From NCBI RefSeq assembly GCF_016775475.1, contig NZ_JAEUXJ010000004.1:62001-126000 (forward strand): a DNA stretch of 64,000 bases, read 5' to 3'. The first letter of the stretch is position 1, and each line of letters opens with the position of its first letter. Made by a program: the position numbers and the translations under genes. Shown piece by piece: positions 9,918 through 18,176 of the stretch. This DNA is from Belnapia mucosa (GTDB taxonomy: Bacteria; Pseudomonadota; Alphaproteobacteria; Acetobacterales; Acetobacteraceae). The notes beneath the pieces are model-generated. The model saw only the letters and a program-made list of their open reading frames with translations. It was not told the origin of the DNA and made no database searches.

Positions 9918-10277
9918 TCAGGCGGCGAGCAGCGGCCGGCGGCGCTGGCGCCGCTCGGCCGCCGCGAGGGCAACCGCCGTCTCGACCAGGCTGTTCTGCA
10001 CCGTCGGGTCGGAGATCCGGCGGAAGGCGCTCACCAGGCGGCGGATGATATCCTCGCCATCGGCCGTCGCCACGGGCTCATGCCCCAGCAGCGCTGCGAC
10101 GCTGACGCCGCAGGCCTCGGCCCAGACCGGCAGTCGGTCGGCGGCGAGCCGGTTGGTGCCGCGTTCGTATTTCAGGATCTGCTGCGGGCTCACCTGCAGC
10201 TGCCGGCCCATGGCCGCCAGGGTGACGCCCGCATCCACCCGTGCCTGACGTAACCGTTGGTGCATCATCCTGCGCAT
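9918..10277 (-). CDS. XRE-family helix-turn-helix transcriptional regulator
   Basis: This 119-residue protein carries a Cro/C1-type HTH in residues about 5-65. The recognition pair is TLAAMGRQLQVSPQQILKYE, and WAEACGVSVAALLG closes the domain. The C-terminal tail has a helical stretch (about 75-110) ending in a basic RRQRRRPL run. Three in-frame ATGs (10277, 10268, 10265) are possible starts. A perfect 12-bp palindrome lies about 80 bp upstream and is a candidate autoregulatory site. It ends six bases from the convergent DsbA-like gene. Confidence 0.85.
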   Translation of the reverse strand: MRRMMHQRLRQARVDAGVTLAAMGRQLQVSPQQILKYERGTNRLAADRLPVWAEACGVSVAALLGHEPVATADGEDIIRRLVSAFRRISDPTVQNSLVETAVALAAAERRQRRRPLLAA

Positions 10278-10355
10278 CTTTCTTGCTTGCCTGGGCGCCA
10301 GCCGAGCCCTGACGCCAACGGAATGATGCCGTCACAATCACGGGTTGTAAAGTAA

Positions 10356-10367
10356 TTATCCGGATAA
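10356..10367. promoter_or_regulatory. Palindromic operator candidate upstream of the XRE regulator
   Basis: TTATCCGGATAA is a perfect 12-bp palindrome within the only AT-rich stretch of this intergenic region. It lies between the XRE gene start and the end of the short-chain dehydrogenase gene. Dimeric XRE regulators often bind such sites in their own promoters. The link is inferred from position. Confidence 0.45.
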
Positions 10368-10391
10368 CTGCATGTCGAGCAAAGACGCAAC

Positions 10392-11132
10392 CTAATAGGT
10401 TGCGCGTCCGCCTGAGACATCGAAGACCGCTCCGGTCGAGAAGCTGCAATCCTCGCTGGCCAGCCAGCAGGCGAGCGCCGCGATCTCCTCGACCCCGGCG
10501 AAGCGGTTCGCCGGAATCTTGCTCAGCATGTAGGTGATCTGCGCCTCGGTCATCTGCTTGAAGATGTCGGTCTGCGCCGCCGCCGGCGTCACGCAATTCA
10601 CCCGCACATTGGTCGTTGCCAATTCCTTCCCGAGCGACTTGGTCAGGCCGATTACCCCCGCCTTCGCCGCCGAATAGGCCGCGGCATTCGGGTTGCCCTC
10701 CTTCCCCGCGACCGAGGCGATATTGACGATGCGGCCGTAGTTCCGCGCCCGCATCCCCGGCACCACCGCGCGGCAGCAGAGGAAGACGCCGGTCAGGTCG
10801 ATCTCGATCACCTGCCGCCAGGCATCGACCGGGTAGCTCTCGACCGGCGCGTTCGGCCCGGTGATGCCGGCATTGGCGACGAGGATATCGAGCGAGCCGA
10901 GCGCCGATTCCGTCGCCGCCAGGGCCGCCTCGATCGCCGCCTGGTCGGTCACGTCCACCCGGGCGGCGAAGCCGCCGAGCCGGGCGGCGACGCGCTCCGC
11001 TTCGGCGAGATCAACATCCCAGAGGGCGACGCGCGCCCCGCTGGCCGCGGCGCGTTCGGCAATGGCGAGGCCGATGCCGCGCGCCCCGCCGGTGATGGCC
11101 GCGACGCGACCCTTGAGATCGAGCTGGTTCAT
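10392..11132 (-). CDS. Short-chain dehydrogenase/reductase
   Basis: This 246-residue classical SDR has a complete set of motifs: the NAD(P) loop TGGARGIG at 14-21, NAG at 87-89, and the catalytic Ser140, Tyr153 and Lys157 (YSAAK). Asp39 after the second strand (LWDVD) suggests NAD(H) rather than NADP(H). The C terminus retains the SDR quaternary-contact pattern. It resembles FabG-like and sugar/ketoacid dehydrogenases, but the substrate cannot be set. The start is preceded by a GGGAGG site. It is divergent from the ParA-like gene. Confidence 0.9.
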   Translation of the reverse strand: MNQLDLKGRVAAITGGARGIGLAIAERAAASGARVALWDVDLAEAERVAARLGGFAARVDVTDQAAIEAALAATESALGSLDILVANAGITGPNAPVESYPVDAWRQVIEIDLTGVFLCCRAVVPGMRARNYGRIVNIASVAGKEGNPNAAAYSAAKAGVIGLTKSLGKELATTNVRVNCVTPAAAQTDIFKQMTEAQITYMLSKIPANRFAGVEEIAALACWLASEDCSFSTGAVFDVSGGRATY

Positions 11133-11238
11133 GAAGGGACCTCCCGGTGCCGAGGGTAGGGCCAGGCGGGCCGCTTGGCGATGCTGGCCTCGGCCGGATT
11201 CCGGGTTAGGGTCGGCCCTTGGACAGGGAGTCGCGGGC

Positions 11239-11874
11239 ATGGCCTTCGTGGTGGCGGTGGCGCAGCAGAAGGGGGGCGCCGGCAAGTCGACGGTCGCGGC
11301 CAACCTCGCCGCCGCGCTGGCGGCCGAGGGCCATCGCGTCGCCCTGCTGGACACCGATCCGCAGCAATCCCTGGTCCGCTGGCATCAGGAGCGGCAGAAG
11401 CAGGGCGCCCGCGCCCGGCCGCTGAGCTTCGACAGCCCCTCCGGCTGGCGGGTTCCCGGCGCGCTCGACCGGCTGCGGCGGGACCAGGACTTCGTCATCG
11501 TCGATACCCCGCCCCATGCCGAGACCGAGGCGAAGCAGGTGATCCGCGCCGCCGATCTGGTGCTGATGCCGATGCAGCCCTCGCCGGCGGATTTCTGGGC
11601 GAGCGAGGCGACGGTGAAGCTGGCGATCGAGGCCCGGCGCCGGGTCGCCGCCGTGCTGAACCGCGTGCCCGCCCAGGGGCGGCTGCGCGAGAGCATCATC
11701 GCCGCGCTCGGCGAACGCGGGGTGCCGGTGCTGGAGCCTACTCTCGGCAACCGGGTGCAATTCGCCACCGCCTTCCTCGACGGGCTGGCGGTGAACGAGG
11801 CGGCGCCGCGCAGCCCGGCCGCCGCCGAATTGCGCGCGCTGGCCAGCGTCATCACCGCCATGGCCAAGGAATAG
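11239..11874 (+). CDS. ParA/MinD-family ATPase without a ParB partner
   Basis: This 211-residue P-loop ATPase has the deviant Walker A motif KGGAGKST (residues 11-18). The signature lysine Lys11, which acts across the dimer, is present. DTDPQQS and IVDTPPH are the A' and Walker B regions. Length and motifs fit the small orphan ParA group that positions protein or DNA cargo. No parB, parS or chromosome-segregation gene is adjacent, so it is unlikely to be the main chromosome partition ATPase. A CopD-like membrane gene begins three bases later. Confidence 0.88.
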   Translation: MAFVVAVAQQKGGAGKSTVAANLAAALAAEGHRVALLDTDPQQSLVRWHQERQKQGARARPLSFDSPSGWRVPGALDRLRRDQDFVIVDTPPHAETEAKQVIRAADLVLMPMQPSPADFWASEATVKLAIEARRRVAAVLNRVPAQGRLRESIIAALGERGVPVLEPTLGNRVQFATAFLDGLAVNEAAPRSPAAAELRALASVITAMAKE

Positions 11875-11877
11875 AGA

Positions 11878-12339
11878 ATGCTGGGTAGCCTGTTCTACGC
11901 GTTGCATGTGCTGGGCGCGGTGCTCTGGGTGGGTGGGATGGTCTTTGCCATCCTGGTGCTGCGCCCGGCGCTTTCGGTGCTGGAGGCGCCGCAGCGCGCG
12001 GCCCTGCACGAGGCGGTGCTGAAGCGCTTCTTCCTCCTCATCTGGCACGCCATGCCGGTGCTGCTGCTGACCGGCTACCTGCTGCTGTTCGGCTGGTATG
12101 GCGGCTTCCGTGGCGCCGGCTGGCATATCCATGTGATGCATTTCACCGCCCTGCTGATGGCCGGCGTCTTCCTCACCCTCGTCACCGGGCCCTGGCGCGA
12201 ATTCCGCGCCGCCCGGGCGCGCGGGGATGCGGCCGGCGCCGCGGTGCCGCTGGAGCGCATCCGCCAGCTCGTCACCATGAATCTCGGCCTCGGACTGGTG
12301 ACGGTCGCGATCGCCGCCTGGGGCCGGTTCGGCGGATGA
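11878..12339 (+). CDS. CopD-like integral membrane protein
   Basis: This 153-residue protein has four hydrophobic helices (about 3-27, 50-72, 82-102 and 130-150). The first helix has the LHVLGAVLWVGGMVFA pattern seen in CopD-family and related small heme or copper membrane proteins. His10, His57, His83 and His87 in or near helices could bind a metal or heme. It is in an operon with the ParA-like gene upstream, and its stop overlaps the acetyltransferase start by four bases. The CopD link is by pattern only. Confidence 0.72.
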   Translation: MLGSLFYALHVLGAVLWVGGMVFAILVLRPALSVLEAPQRAALHEAVLKRFFLLIWHAMPVLLLTGYLLLFGWYGGFRGAGWHIHVMHFTALLMAGVFLTLVTGPWREFRAARARGDAAGAAVPLERIRQLVTMNLGLGLVTVAIAAWGRFGG

Positions 12340-12782
12340 GCGACCCGTCGCCGGGCGACCGCCCCGCCATCGAGATCAGCGAGGACGACTATCCGGAGAT
12401 GGAGGCGGTGGCCGCGATCCAGCGCGGCCTGCATGCCTTCAACCAGGAAATGGGTGGCCCCTATGACCGGGAACCGGTGACGGTCCTCGCCCGCGATGCC
12501 GGGGGCGAGGTCCGCGGCGGGCTGCTCGGCCTCACCTACTGGAACTGGCTCTTCATCGACTGGCTGTGGATGGCCACCGAGCTGCGCGGGGGCGGCTTCG
12601 GCGGCGAATTGCTGGAACGGGCGGAGGCGATCGCGCGCTCCCGCGGCTGCACCCATGCCTATACTGATACCTTCAGCTTCCAGGCGCCCGGCTTCTGGTC
12701 GCGGCATGGCTATGCCGAATTCGGCCGGCTGGAGGGGATGCCGCCGGGCCATTCCCGCATCTGGTTCCAGAAGACGCTATGA
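12336..12782 (+). CDS. GNAT-family N-acetyltransferase (copy 1)
   Basis: This 148-residue GNAT protein transfers an acetyl group from acetyl-CoA to an unknown amine. The acetyl-CoA motif A is GGGFGGELLERAEAIARSRG near residues 88-107. The preceding strand is FIDWLWM, and the C terminus ends in SFQAPGFWSRHGYAEFGR, typical of motif B. It shares these segments with the next gene. The start overlaps the preceding stop and its own stop overlaps the next start, both by four bases. Confidence 0.87.
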   Translation: MSDPSPGDRPAIEISEDDYPEMEAVAAIQRGLHAFNQEMGGPYDREPVTVLARDAGGEVRGGLLGLTYWNWLFIDWLWMATELRGGGFGGELLERAEAIARSRGCTHAYTDTFSFQAPGFWSRHGYAEFGRLEGMPPGHSRIWFQKTL

Positions 12783-13210
12783 CCGCGCCGCGGATCGAGG
12801 TCACCGCCCGCCCCTCCGCCGCCGATCGCCGGACGGTGGGCAGCGGCCTCGGCGCCTATAACCGCGCCGCCTATGGCCGGCTGCGCGGCCGGGCGCGCTG
12901 GATCCTGGCGCGGGACGAGGCGGGGGCGGTCGAGGCCGGGGCGAAATGCGAGATCGCCTGGGGCTGGCTCTATGTCGACTGGCTCTGGGTCGCCGAGGCG
13001 CGGCGCGGCCAGGATCTCGGCACGGCGATGCTGGCGGCGGCCGAGGCCTTGGCGCGAGAGGCGGAGTGCCTTGGCGTGCATCTGAACACCTGGTCCTTCC
13101 AGGCGCCTGGCTTCTATCGCAAGCAAGGCTTCACCGAGGTCGGCCGGGTGGAGGACATGCCGCCGGGCACGACGCGCTACTGGTTTGCCAAGCGCTTCGC
13201 GCCGGGCTGA
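12779..13210 (+). CDS. GNAT-family N-acetyltransferase (copy 2)
   Basis: This 143-residue paralogue of the upstream acetyltransferase has matching landmarks: YVDWLWVAEARRG, the acetyl-CoA loop QDLGTAML, and SFQAPGFYRKQGF before the C terminus. It also retains a MPPGTTRYWF end that mirrors MPPGHSRIWF in copy 1. This is a tandem duplication with divergence in the N-terminal third, where acceptor substrates are usually bound. The acceptor is unknown. Confidence 0.87.
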   Translation: MTAPRIEVTARPSAADRRTVGSGLGAYNRAAYGRLRGRARWILARDEAGAVEAGAKCEIAWGWLYVDWLWVAEARRGQDLGTAMLAAAEALAREAECLGVHLNTWSFQAPGFYRKQGFTEVGRVEDMPPGTTRYWFAKRFAPG

Positions 13211-13323
13211 GGGGCGCGGATTCCCCGCTGACAAGCCACCGCGCCGCGGTAGAACAGGGCCGCGGTCAGCATTTCGGCAAGGGTGTGCTGGCAGGCTGTG
13301 CTGCGCGATGGGGGTTTGCGGCT

Positions 13324-13710
13324 GTGTCTGAGCAGGTAGAAGCGACGGAGGCGGCCTCCCCGGCGGAGGTCGCGCTGCTGCGTTCCCTCGCCCTGGCGGC
13401 GGGTGAGGCGGCGGCGGCCGGGGCAGCCCTGCCGGAGCCGCTCCAGGCTGCGGTCGAGACCTGGCTGCGGGCCGATTGGCTGGCCGGGGCCCCGGCGGAT
13501 GCGGACCGCAGCTTCGCCCAGGGCTATCTGGCCGCCCTGGAAGTCGCGGCCCGGCATTGCGAACAGGCCACCGGCCAGCGGGCGGCGATGCGGCGGCGGA
13601 GCTGGAACCCGCTGCGGCGGCACCGGCTGCGGCTGGGCGAGCGGGCGCTGCTCGCCATGGCCGAGACGTTGCGGCGGATGGCGGCCGGCGTCCGGCCCTT
13701 CGGGGGTTGA
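13324..13710 (+). CDS. Hypothetical helical protein (GTG start)
   Basis: The frame can start at a GTG at 13324 to give 128 residues rich in Ala, Arg and Glu, predicted to be all helical. A strongly basic patch near residues 90-105 (MRRRSWNPLRRHRLRLGERA) could contact nucleic acid or membrane. I do not recognise a family. Its stop lies five bases before the coiled-coil gene, so the two probably work together. The start is uncertain because no strong ribosome-binding site is evident. Confidence 0.6.
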   Translation: MSEQVEATEAASPAEVALLRSLALAAGEAAAAGAALPEPLQAAVETWLRADWLAGAPADADRSFAQGYLAALEVAARHCEQATGQRAAMRRRSWNPLRRHRLRLGERALLAMAETLRRMAAGVRPFGG

Positions 13711-13715
13711 GAGAG

Positions 13716-14708
13716 ATGGCGATGATGCCGGTTCCGGCGGGGAAGCCGCCGGGCCAAACCGAATCATGGGAAGAACGGGCGGAACAGGCCCGGATCTTCG
13801 CCCAGCTCGGCCAGATCGAATATGAGCGGGTGCTGCTGCAACGCCGGCTGGATGCGGCCCTGGCCGAGGCCGCCGCGCGGCCGGCGATGGAAGCGGCGCT
13901 CGCCGAAGCCCATGCCCGCATCGCCGAGCTGACCGACACCGCGTCCAAGCTGCGCAGCCAGCGCGACACGCAATTCGCCGCCCGCCGCGGCGCCGAGGAA
14001 GCGCGGGACATCGCCCAGGCCCGGATCGCGGCGCTGGAGGAGGAGCTGGCCGGCGCCGCGACGCAGGAAGCGGTCGCCGCCGCCACCACCGGCCTCGCCG
14101 CCGAGCGGGATGCCGCCCTGGCGCGGATTGCCGGGCTGGAAGCGGAACTCGCCGCGGCGGCCGCAGGCCGCGAGGCCGCCGGCCTCGCCCAGGCCGCGGC
14201 CGAGGAGGCGCGCGACGCCGCGCTCCGCAGCCTGGAGGAGGCGACGGCGCGTATCGCCGAGCTGATGGCCGAGCGCGAAGCGGGCAACCAGGCGGCGGCC
14301 CGGCTCCGCCGCGCCCGGCAGGCCGCGCAGAATGAGGCTACGGCGGCCCGCGCCGAGGCCGAGCGCCTGCAACAGGACGCCACCATGCTCATCACCGCCC
14401 GGGCCGAGGCGGAGAATGCCCGCAACCGCGCGATCGAGGAGACGATGGCGCTGCGGGTCGAGTTGATGCGGCTGCGCGCCGGGGCCGAGCCGCGCCGCAA
14501 GCCGGACCTGTCGGCGACTCCCGCGCCCGCCCCGGCAGCACCCGGCGAGCCGGTTGCCTTCGACGAGGCCTGGTATCTCAAGACCTATCCGGATGTCCGC
14601 GCGGCGGTGGCGGCGGAGATCTTCAGCTCCGGCCTCGACCACTTCCTGCAGCATGGCCGGGCCGAGGGCCGCCAACCGCTGCCGGAGGCGATGCCGGCGG
14701 CGGGCTGA
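13716..14708 (+). CDS. Long coiled-coil protein with C-terminal 'YPDV' surface-glycan-type motif
   Basis: This 330-residue protein is mostly an Ala/Glu/Arg-rich coiled coil (about 20-265). A proline-rich hinge (PAPAPAAPGEP) follows, then a compact C-terminal motif of about 40 residues (285-325) reading FDEAWYLKTYPDVRAAV and ending in GLDHFLQHGRAEGRQP. This motif is frequent at the ends of bacterial glycosyltransferases, rhamnan-synthesis proteins and type I-secreted adhesins. There is no signal peptide or membrane helix. The gene is co-transcribed with the basic helical protein before it. A role linking a filament-like scaffold to surface-glycan machinery is inference. Confidence 0.8.
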   Translation: MAMMPVPAGKPPGQTESWEERAEQARIFAQLGQIEYERVLLQRRLDAALAEAAARPAMEAALAEAHARIAELTDTASKLRSQRDTQFAARRGAEEARDIAQARIAALEEELAGAATQEAVAAATTGLAAERDAALARIAGLEAELAAAAAGREAAGLAQAAAEEARDAALRSLEEATARIAELMAEREAGNQAAARLRRARQAAQNEATAARAEAERLQQDATMLITARAEAENARNRAIEETMALRVELMRLRAGAEPRRKPDLSATPAPAPAAPGEPVAFDEAWYLKTYPDVRAAVAAEIFSSGLDHFLQHGRAEGRQPLPEAMPAAG

Positions 14709-14715
14709 CGCGCCG

Positions 14716-14743
14716 CCCCGCATGGACGGGCTTCCATGCGGGG
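14716..14743 (+). terminator. Hairpin downstream of the coiled-coil gene
   Basis: CCCCGCATGGA at 14716-14726 and its exact complement at 14733-14743 make an 11-bp perfect stem with a 6-base loop. It starts seven bases after the coiled-coil stop codon and ends before the Nudix gene. No T-tract follows, so it may be a Rho-assisted terminator or an mRNA-stabilising end. Confidence 0.6.
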
Positions 14744-14760
14744 GCTAGGCTCCCGGGCGC

Positions 14761-15399
14761 ATGACAGCCCGACACCCCAAGGCGCCGCCCATCCCGGCGC
14801 ATCCCGGATTAGACGTGCTGGCGGATGAGGTGGTCTGGAATGGCCGCTTCCCGCTGCAGCGCGTGCGCTTCACCTATGAACGCTCCGACGGCGCCCGCTC
14901 GGCCGAGCTGACCTGGGAGCTGTGGCGGCGCGGCCGCGGCGTCGCCATCCTGCCCTATGATCCGGTCGCGGATGCCGTCGCGCTGATCGAGCAATTCCGC
15001 CTGCCCGCGCTGGCCGGCGGCTTTCCCGGGCTGATGACCGAATGCGCCGCCGGGCTGCTGGAGACCGGCGAGGATCCCGAGGAAGCCGCCCGGCGCGAGC
15101 TGCAGGAGGAGACCGGCCTCCGCCCCGACCGGGTGGAGCGGATCGGCCGCTTCATGCTCATGCAGGGCGGCTGCGACGAGACGATGTTCCTCTACGCCGC
15201 CAGCGTCACCCTGCCCGAAACCGCGGCGGCCGGCACGCATGGCCTGGTCCATGAGGGCGAGGATATCCGTGTGCTGATCCTGCCGGCGGAGGAGGCTTTT
15301 TCCCTGTTGGACGCCAACCGCATCGAGAATGCGACGGCCGGGCTCTGCCTCTGGTGGCTCCGCCACCACCGCGCCCGGCTGCGCCAGGACTGGACCTGA
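14761..15399 (+). CDS. Nudix hydrolase, ADP-ribose pyrophosphatase type
   Basis: This 212-residue protein hydrolyses nucleoside diphosphates linked to another group, most likely ADP-ribose. A perfect Nudix box occupies residues 98-120, with GLLETGE at its start and the catalytic REXXEE in RRELQEETGL. The N-terminal beta-rich domain and the hydrophobic LPALAGGFPGLMTECAAG lead-in are typical of the NudF/ADPRase group. It begins a four-gene run with alaX, sseA and metC, and its stop overlaps the next start. Confidence 0.9.
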   Translation: MTARHPKAPPIPAHPGLDVLADEVVWNGRFPLQRVRFTYERSDGARSAELTWELWRRGRGVAILPYDPVADAVALIEQFRLPALAGGFPGLMTECAAGLLETGEDPEEAARRELQEETGLRPDRVERIGRFMLMQGGCDETMFLYAASVTLPETAAAGTHGLVHEGEDIRVLILPAEEAFSLLDANRIENATAGLCLWWLRHHRARLRQDWT

Positions 15400-16121
15400 T
15401 GCCGACCGAACTCCTCTACCGCGACGATGCCTATTGCACCGAAGCCGCCGCCACCGTGCTGGCAGCGGGGCCCGAGGGCGTGGTGCTCGACTGCACGCCC
15501 TTCTATGCCCAGGCGGGCGGCCAGCCCGGCGATGCCGGCTGGCTCCGCTGGGAGGGCGGCGAGATGGCCGTCGCCAAGGCCGTGAAGGGGCCGGAGGATT
15601 CGGTCCTCCACCTCCCCGCCGAGGGCGCGACGCTGCCGCCGGTCGGTGCCAGCGTCACCGCGGCGCTCGACTGGACGCCGCGCCATCGCCACATGCGGAT
15701 GCACACGGCGCTGCACCTGCTCTGCAGCCTGATCCCCGGCGCCGGCGTCACCGGCGGGCAGATCGGCGCCGACCGCTCCCGCCTCGATTTCGACCTCGCC
15801 GCGCCGCCGACCAAGGAGTCGCTGACGGAGGCGCTGAACGCCCTGGTCGCCGCCGATCATCCGGTGGGCGAGCGCTGGATCACCGAGGCGGAGCTGGATG
15901 CCAACCCCTCCCTCGTCCGCACCCTCTCGGTGCAGCCGCCGCGCGGGGCGGGGCGCATCCGCCTGGTGCGGATCGGGCCGGAGGAGGCGCCGGTCGATCT
16001 CCAGCCCTGCGGCGGCACGCATGTGCGCCGCACCGGGGAGATCGGCCGGGTCGAGGTCACCAAGCTCGAGAACAAGGGCAAGCAGAACAGGCGGGTCTAT
16101 CTCGTACTCGCCGGGGAGTAG
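15399..16121 (+). CDS. alaX: Alanyl-tRNA editing protein (AlaX-type trans-editing hydrolase)
   Basis: This 240-residue protein resembles the editing and C-terminal domains of alanyl-tRNA synthetase and removes Ser or Gly wrongly attached to tRNA-Ala. The glycine motif GGQPGD is at 40-45. The zinc ligands are His102 and His106 in MHTALHLL, and Cys204 and His208 in CGGTHV. The length fits AlaX-M (type II). It is translationally coupled to the Nudix gene and followed by two sulfur-metabolism genes. Confidence 0.92.
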   Translation: MPTELLYRDDAYCTEAAATVLAAGPEGVVLDCTPFYAQAGGQPGDAGWLRWEGGEMAVAKAVKGPEDSVLHLPAEGATLPPVGASVTAALDWTPRHRHMRMHTALHLLCSLIPGAGVTGGQIGADRSRLDFDLAAPPTKESLTEALNALVAADHPVGERWITEAELDANPSLVRTLSVQPPRGAGRIRLVRIGPEEAPVDLQPCGGTHVRRTGEIGRVEVTKLENKGKQNRRVYLVLAGE

Positions 16122-16128
16122 GCGCTCG

Positions 16129-16974
16129 ATGGACAACCTGGTTTCCACCGCATGGCTGGCGGCCGAGCTCGGCAAGCCGGACCTGATGGTCTTCGACACC
16201 ACCAAATACCTGCCGAACGAGCCGCATGACGGCCGCGCGAAATACGCCGAGGCGCATGTGCCGGGCGCCGACTACTTCGACATCGACCTCATCGCCGACC
16301 CGGATGCGACGCTGCCGCATATGATCCCGAGCGCGGCGCGGTTCGAGAAGCTGATGGGGCTGCTCGGCGTATCCAACGCCGCGCGCATCGTCTTCTACGA
16401 CCAGAAAGGCCTCGCCTCCGCGGCGCGCGGCTGGTGGCTGATGCGGCTGTTCGGCCACACCCAGGCGGCCGTGCTGGATGGCGGCCTGCCGAAATGGGTG
16501 AAGGAGGGAAGGCCGACCGAGGCCGGCCCGCCGCCGCCCCGGGACTCCGCGGAGTTCGTCGCCGATTTCCAGGCGGAGCTGGTGCGCGGCATCGGCGATG
16601 TGAAGCGTATCGTCCGCCAGGGCGGCGGCGGTGCGCTGATCCTCGATGCCCGCGCCAAGGGCCGGTTCGACGGCACGGCGCCGGAGCCGCGGCCGGGCCT
16701 GCCCTCCGGCCATATGCCGGGCGCGGCCAATGTCCCCTTCAACGAGCTGCTGAAGCCCGACCAGACCATGCTGGAGCCGGAGGCGCTGCGCGCCCGCTTC
16801 ACCGCCGCCGGCGTCACCATGGAGCGGCCGGTCGTCACCTCCTGCGGCACGGGCGTCACCGCCTGCATCCTTTCGCTCGGCCTGGTGCAGGCCGGCTTCC
16901 CCGAACCCGCCGTCTATGACGGCTCCTGGACCGAATGGGCCGGCCGGCCCGAAACCCCGAAGGTGCACGCCTGA
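16129..16974 (+). CDS. sseA: 3-mercaptopyruvate/thiosulfate sulfurtransferase
   Basis: This 281-residue tandem-rhodanese enzyme moves a sulfane sulfur from 3-mercaptopyruvate or thiosulfate to an acceptor. The N-terminal rhodanese domain (about 5-130) is catalytically inactive. The C-terminal domain (about 150-275) carries the nucleophile Cys239 in the loop CGTGVTA. The CG[ST]GVTA form of this loop is typical of mercaptopyruvate sulfurtransferases. Its stop codon overlaps the metC start. Confidence 0.9.
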   Translation: MDNLVSTAWLAAELGKPDLMVFDTTKYLPNEPHDGRAKYAEAHVPGADYFDIDLIADPDATLPHMIPSAARFEKLMGLLGVSNAARIVFYDQKGLASAARGWWLMRLFGHTQAAVLDGGLPKWVKEGRPTEAGPPPPRDSAEFVADFQAELVRGIGDVKRIVRQGGGGALILDARAKGRFDGTAPEPRPGLPSGHMPGAANVPFNELLKPDQTMLEPEALRARFTAAGVTMERPVVTSCGTGVTACILSLGLVQAGFPEPAVYDGSWTEWAGRPETPKVHA

Positions 16975-18176
16975 TGCCGGATGATTCCATCCCCACGACG
17001 AAGAAGCAGGGCTTCGCCACCCGCCTGAGCCATGCCGGCCGCGCGGGCACGCATGTGCATGGCTTCGTCAATCCGCCGGTGCATCGCGGCTCCACCGTGC
17101 TGTTCCCGAATTGCGAGGCGCGGCGCGAAGGCGCGAAGCACCGCTTCGAGCAGTTCATGACCTACGGGACGCAGGGCGGCCCGACCCACTATGCCTTCGA
17201 GGATGTCATCGCCGAGATCGAGGGCGGCACGCGCTGCCTCGTCGTCGGCACGGGCCTTGCGGCCGTCGCGGTGCCGCTGCTCGCCTATCTCAAGGCCGGC
17301 GACCACTGCCTGATGCCGGACAGCGCCTACGGCCCGGCGCGCAACATCTGCGAGGGGCTGCTGAAGGATTGGGGCATCGAGACCACCTATTACGATCCGA
17401 CCGTGGACGAGGCCGCCGCCGCCGCCCTCATCCGCCCCAATACCAAAGTCTTCTATACCGAGAGCCCCGGCAGCCACACCTTCGAGGTGCAGGACATCTC
17501 CGCCATCGCCCGCGCCGCCCATGCGCGCGGGGTGAAGGTGCTGATGGACAATACCTGGGGCATCCACCACTTCATGCCCTTCCAGCACGGCGTCGATGTC
17601 TCGATCCAGGCGCTGACCAAGTATGTCGGCGGCCATTCCGACGTGCTGCTCGGCAGCGTCACGGTGAATGATGAGGCGGACTGGCAGCGGGTGCGCGCTA
17701 CCGGCTCGCTACTCGGGCAATATGCCTCGCCGGATGATGTCTGGCTGGCGTTGCGCGGCGTTCGCACCATGGCGGTGCGGCTCAAGCGCCAGGAGGCGAG
17801 CGGCCTGGAGGTCGCCCGCTGGCTGGAGGCGCGGCCGGAGGTGAAGCAGGTGATGCACCCGGCCCTGCCGAGCCATCCGCAGCATGCCCTCTGGAAGCGC
17901 GACTTCACCGGCGCCTGCTCGCTCTTCGGCGTCGTCTTCCAGCCGCGCTACAGCATGGAGTATGTGATGCGCGTCATCGACAGCCTCTCCCTTTTCGGGA
18001 TCGGCGCGAGCTGGGGCGGGTTCGAGAGCCTGGCCATCCCGACCACCGGCTTCATCACCCGCAGCGCCGGCACGGGCGATTTCGGCGGGCCGATGGCGCG
18101 GCTGCATATCGGGCTGGAGGAGCCGGCGGATCTGATCGCCGATCTCGATCAGGCGCTGGCGACGCTACCCGGCTGA
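16974..18176 (+). CDS. metC: Cystathionine beta-lyase
   Basis: This 400-residue fold-type I PLP enzyme cleaves cystathionine to homocysteine, pyruvate and ammonia in methionine synthesis. The PLP lysine is Lys216 in ALTKYVGGHSD and the ring-pairing Asp192 is in MDNTWG. The MTYGTQGGPTHYAFED region and the TESPGSHTFEVQD segment match the MetC subgroup. It is the last gene of the Nudix-alaX-sseA-metC operon. Its last 12 bases overlap the convergent LysR gene. Confidence 0.92.
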   Translation: MPDDSIPTTKKQGFATRLSHAGRAGTHVHGFVNPPVHRGSTVLFPNCEARREGAKHRFEQFMTYGTQGGPTHYAFEDVIAEIEGGTRCLVVGTGLAAVAVPLLAYLKAGDHCLMPDSAYGPARNICEGLLKDWGIETTYYDPTVDEAAAAALIRPNTKVFYTESPGSHTFEVQDISAIARAAHARGVKVLMDNTWGIHHFMPFQHGVDVSIQALTKYVGGHSDVLLGSVTVNDEADWQRVRATGSLLGQYASPDDVWLALRGVRTMAVRLKRQEASGLEVARWLEARPEVKQVMHPALPSHPQHALWKRDFTGACSLFGVVFQPRYSMEYVMRVIDSLSLFGIGASWGGFESLAIPTTGFITRSAGTGDFGGPMARLHIGLEEPADLIADLDQALATLPG

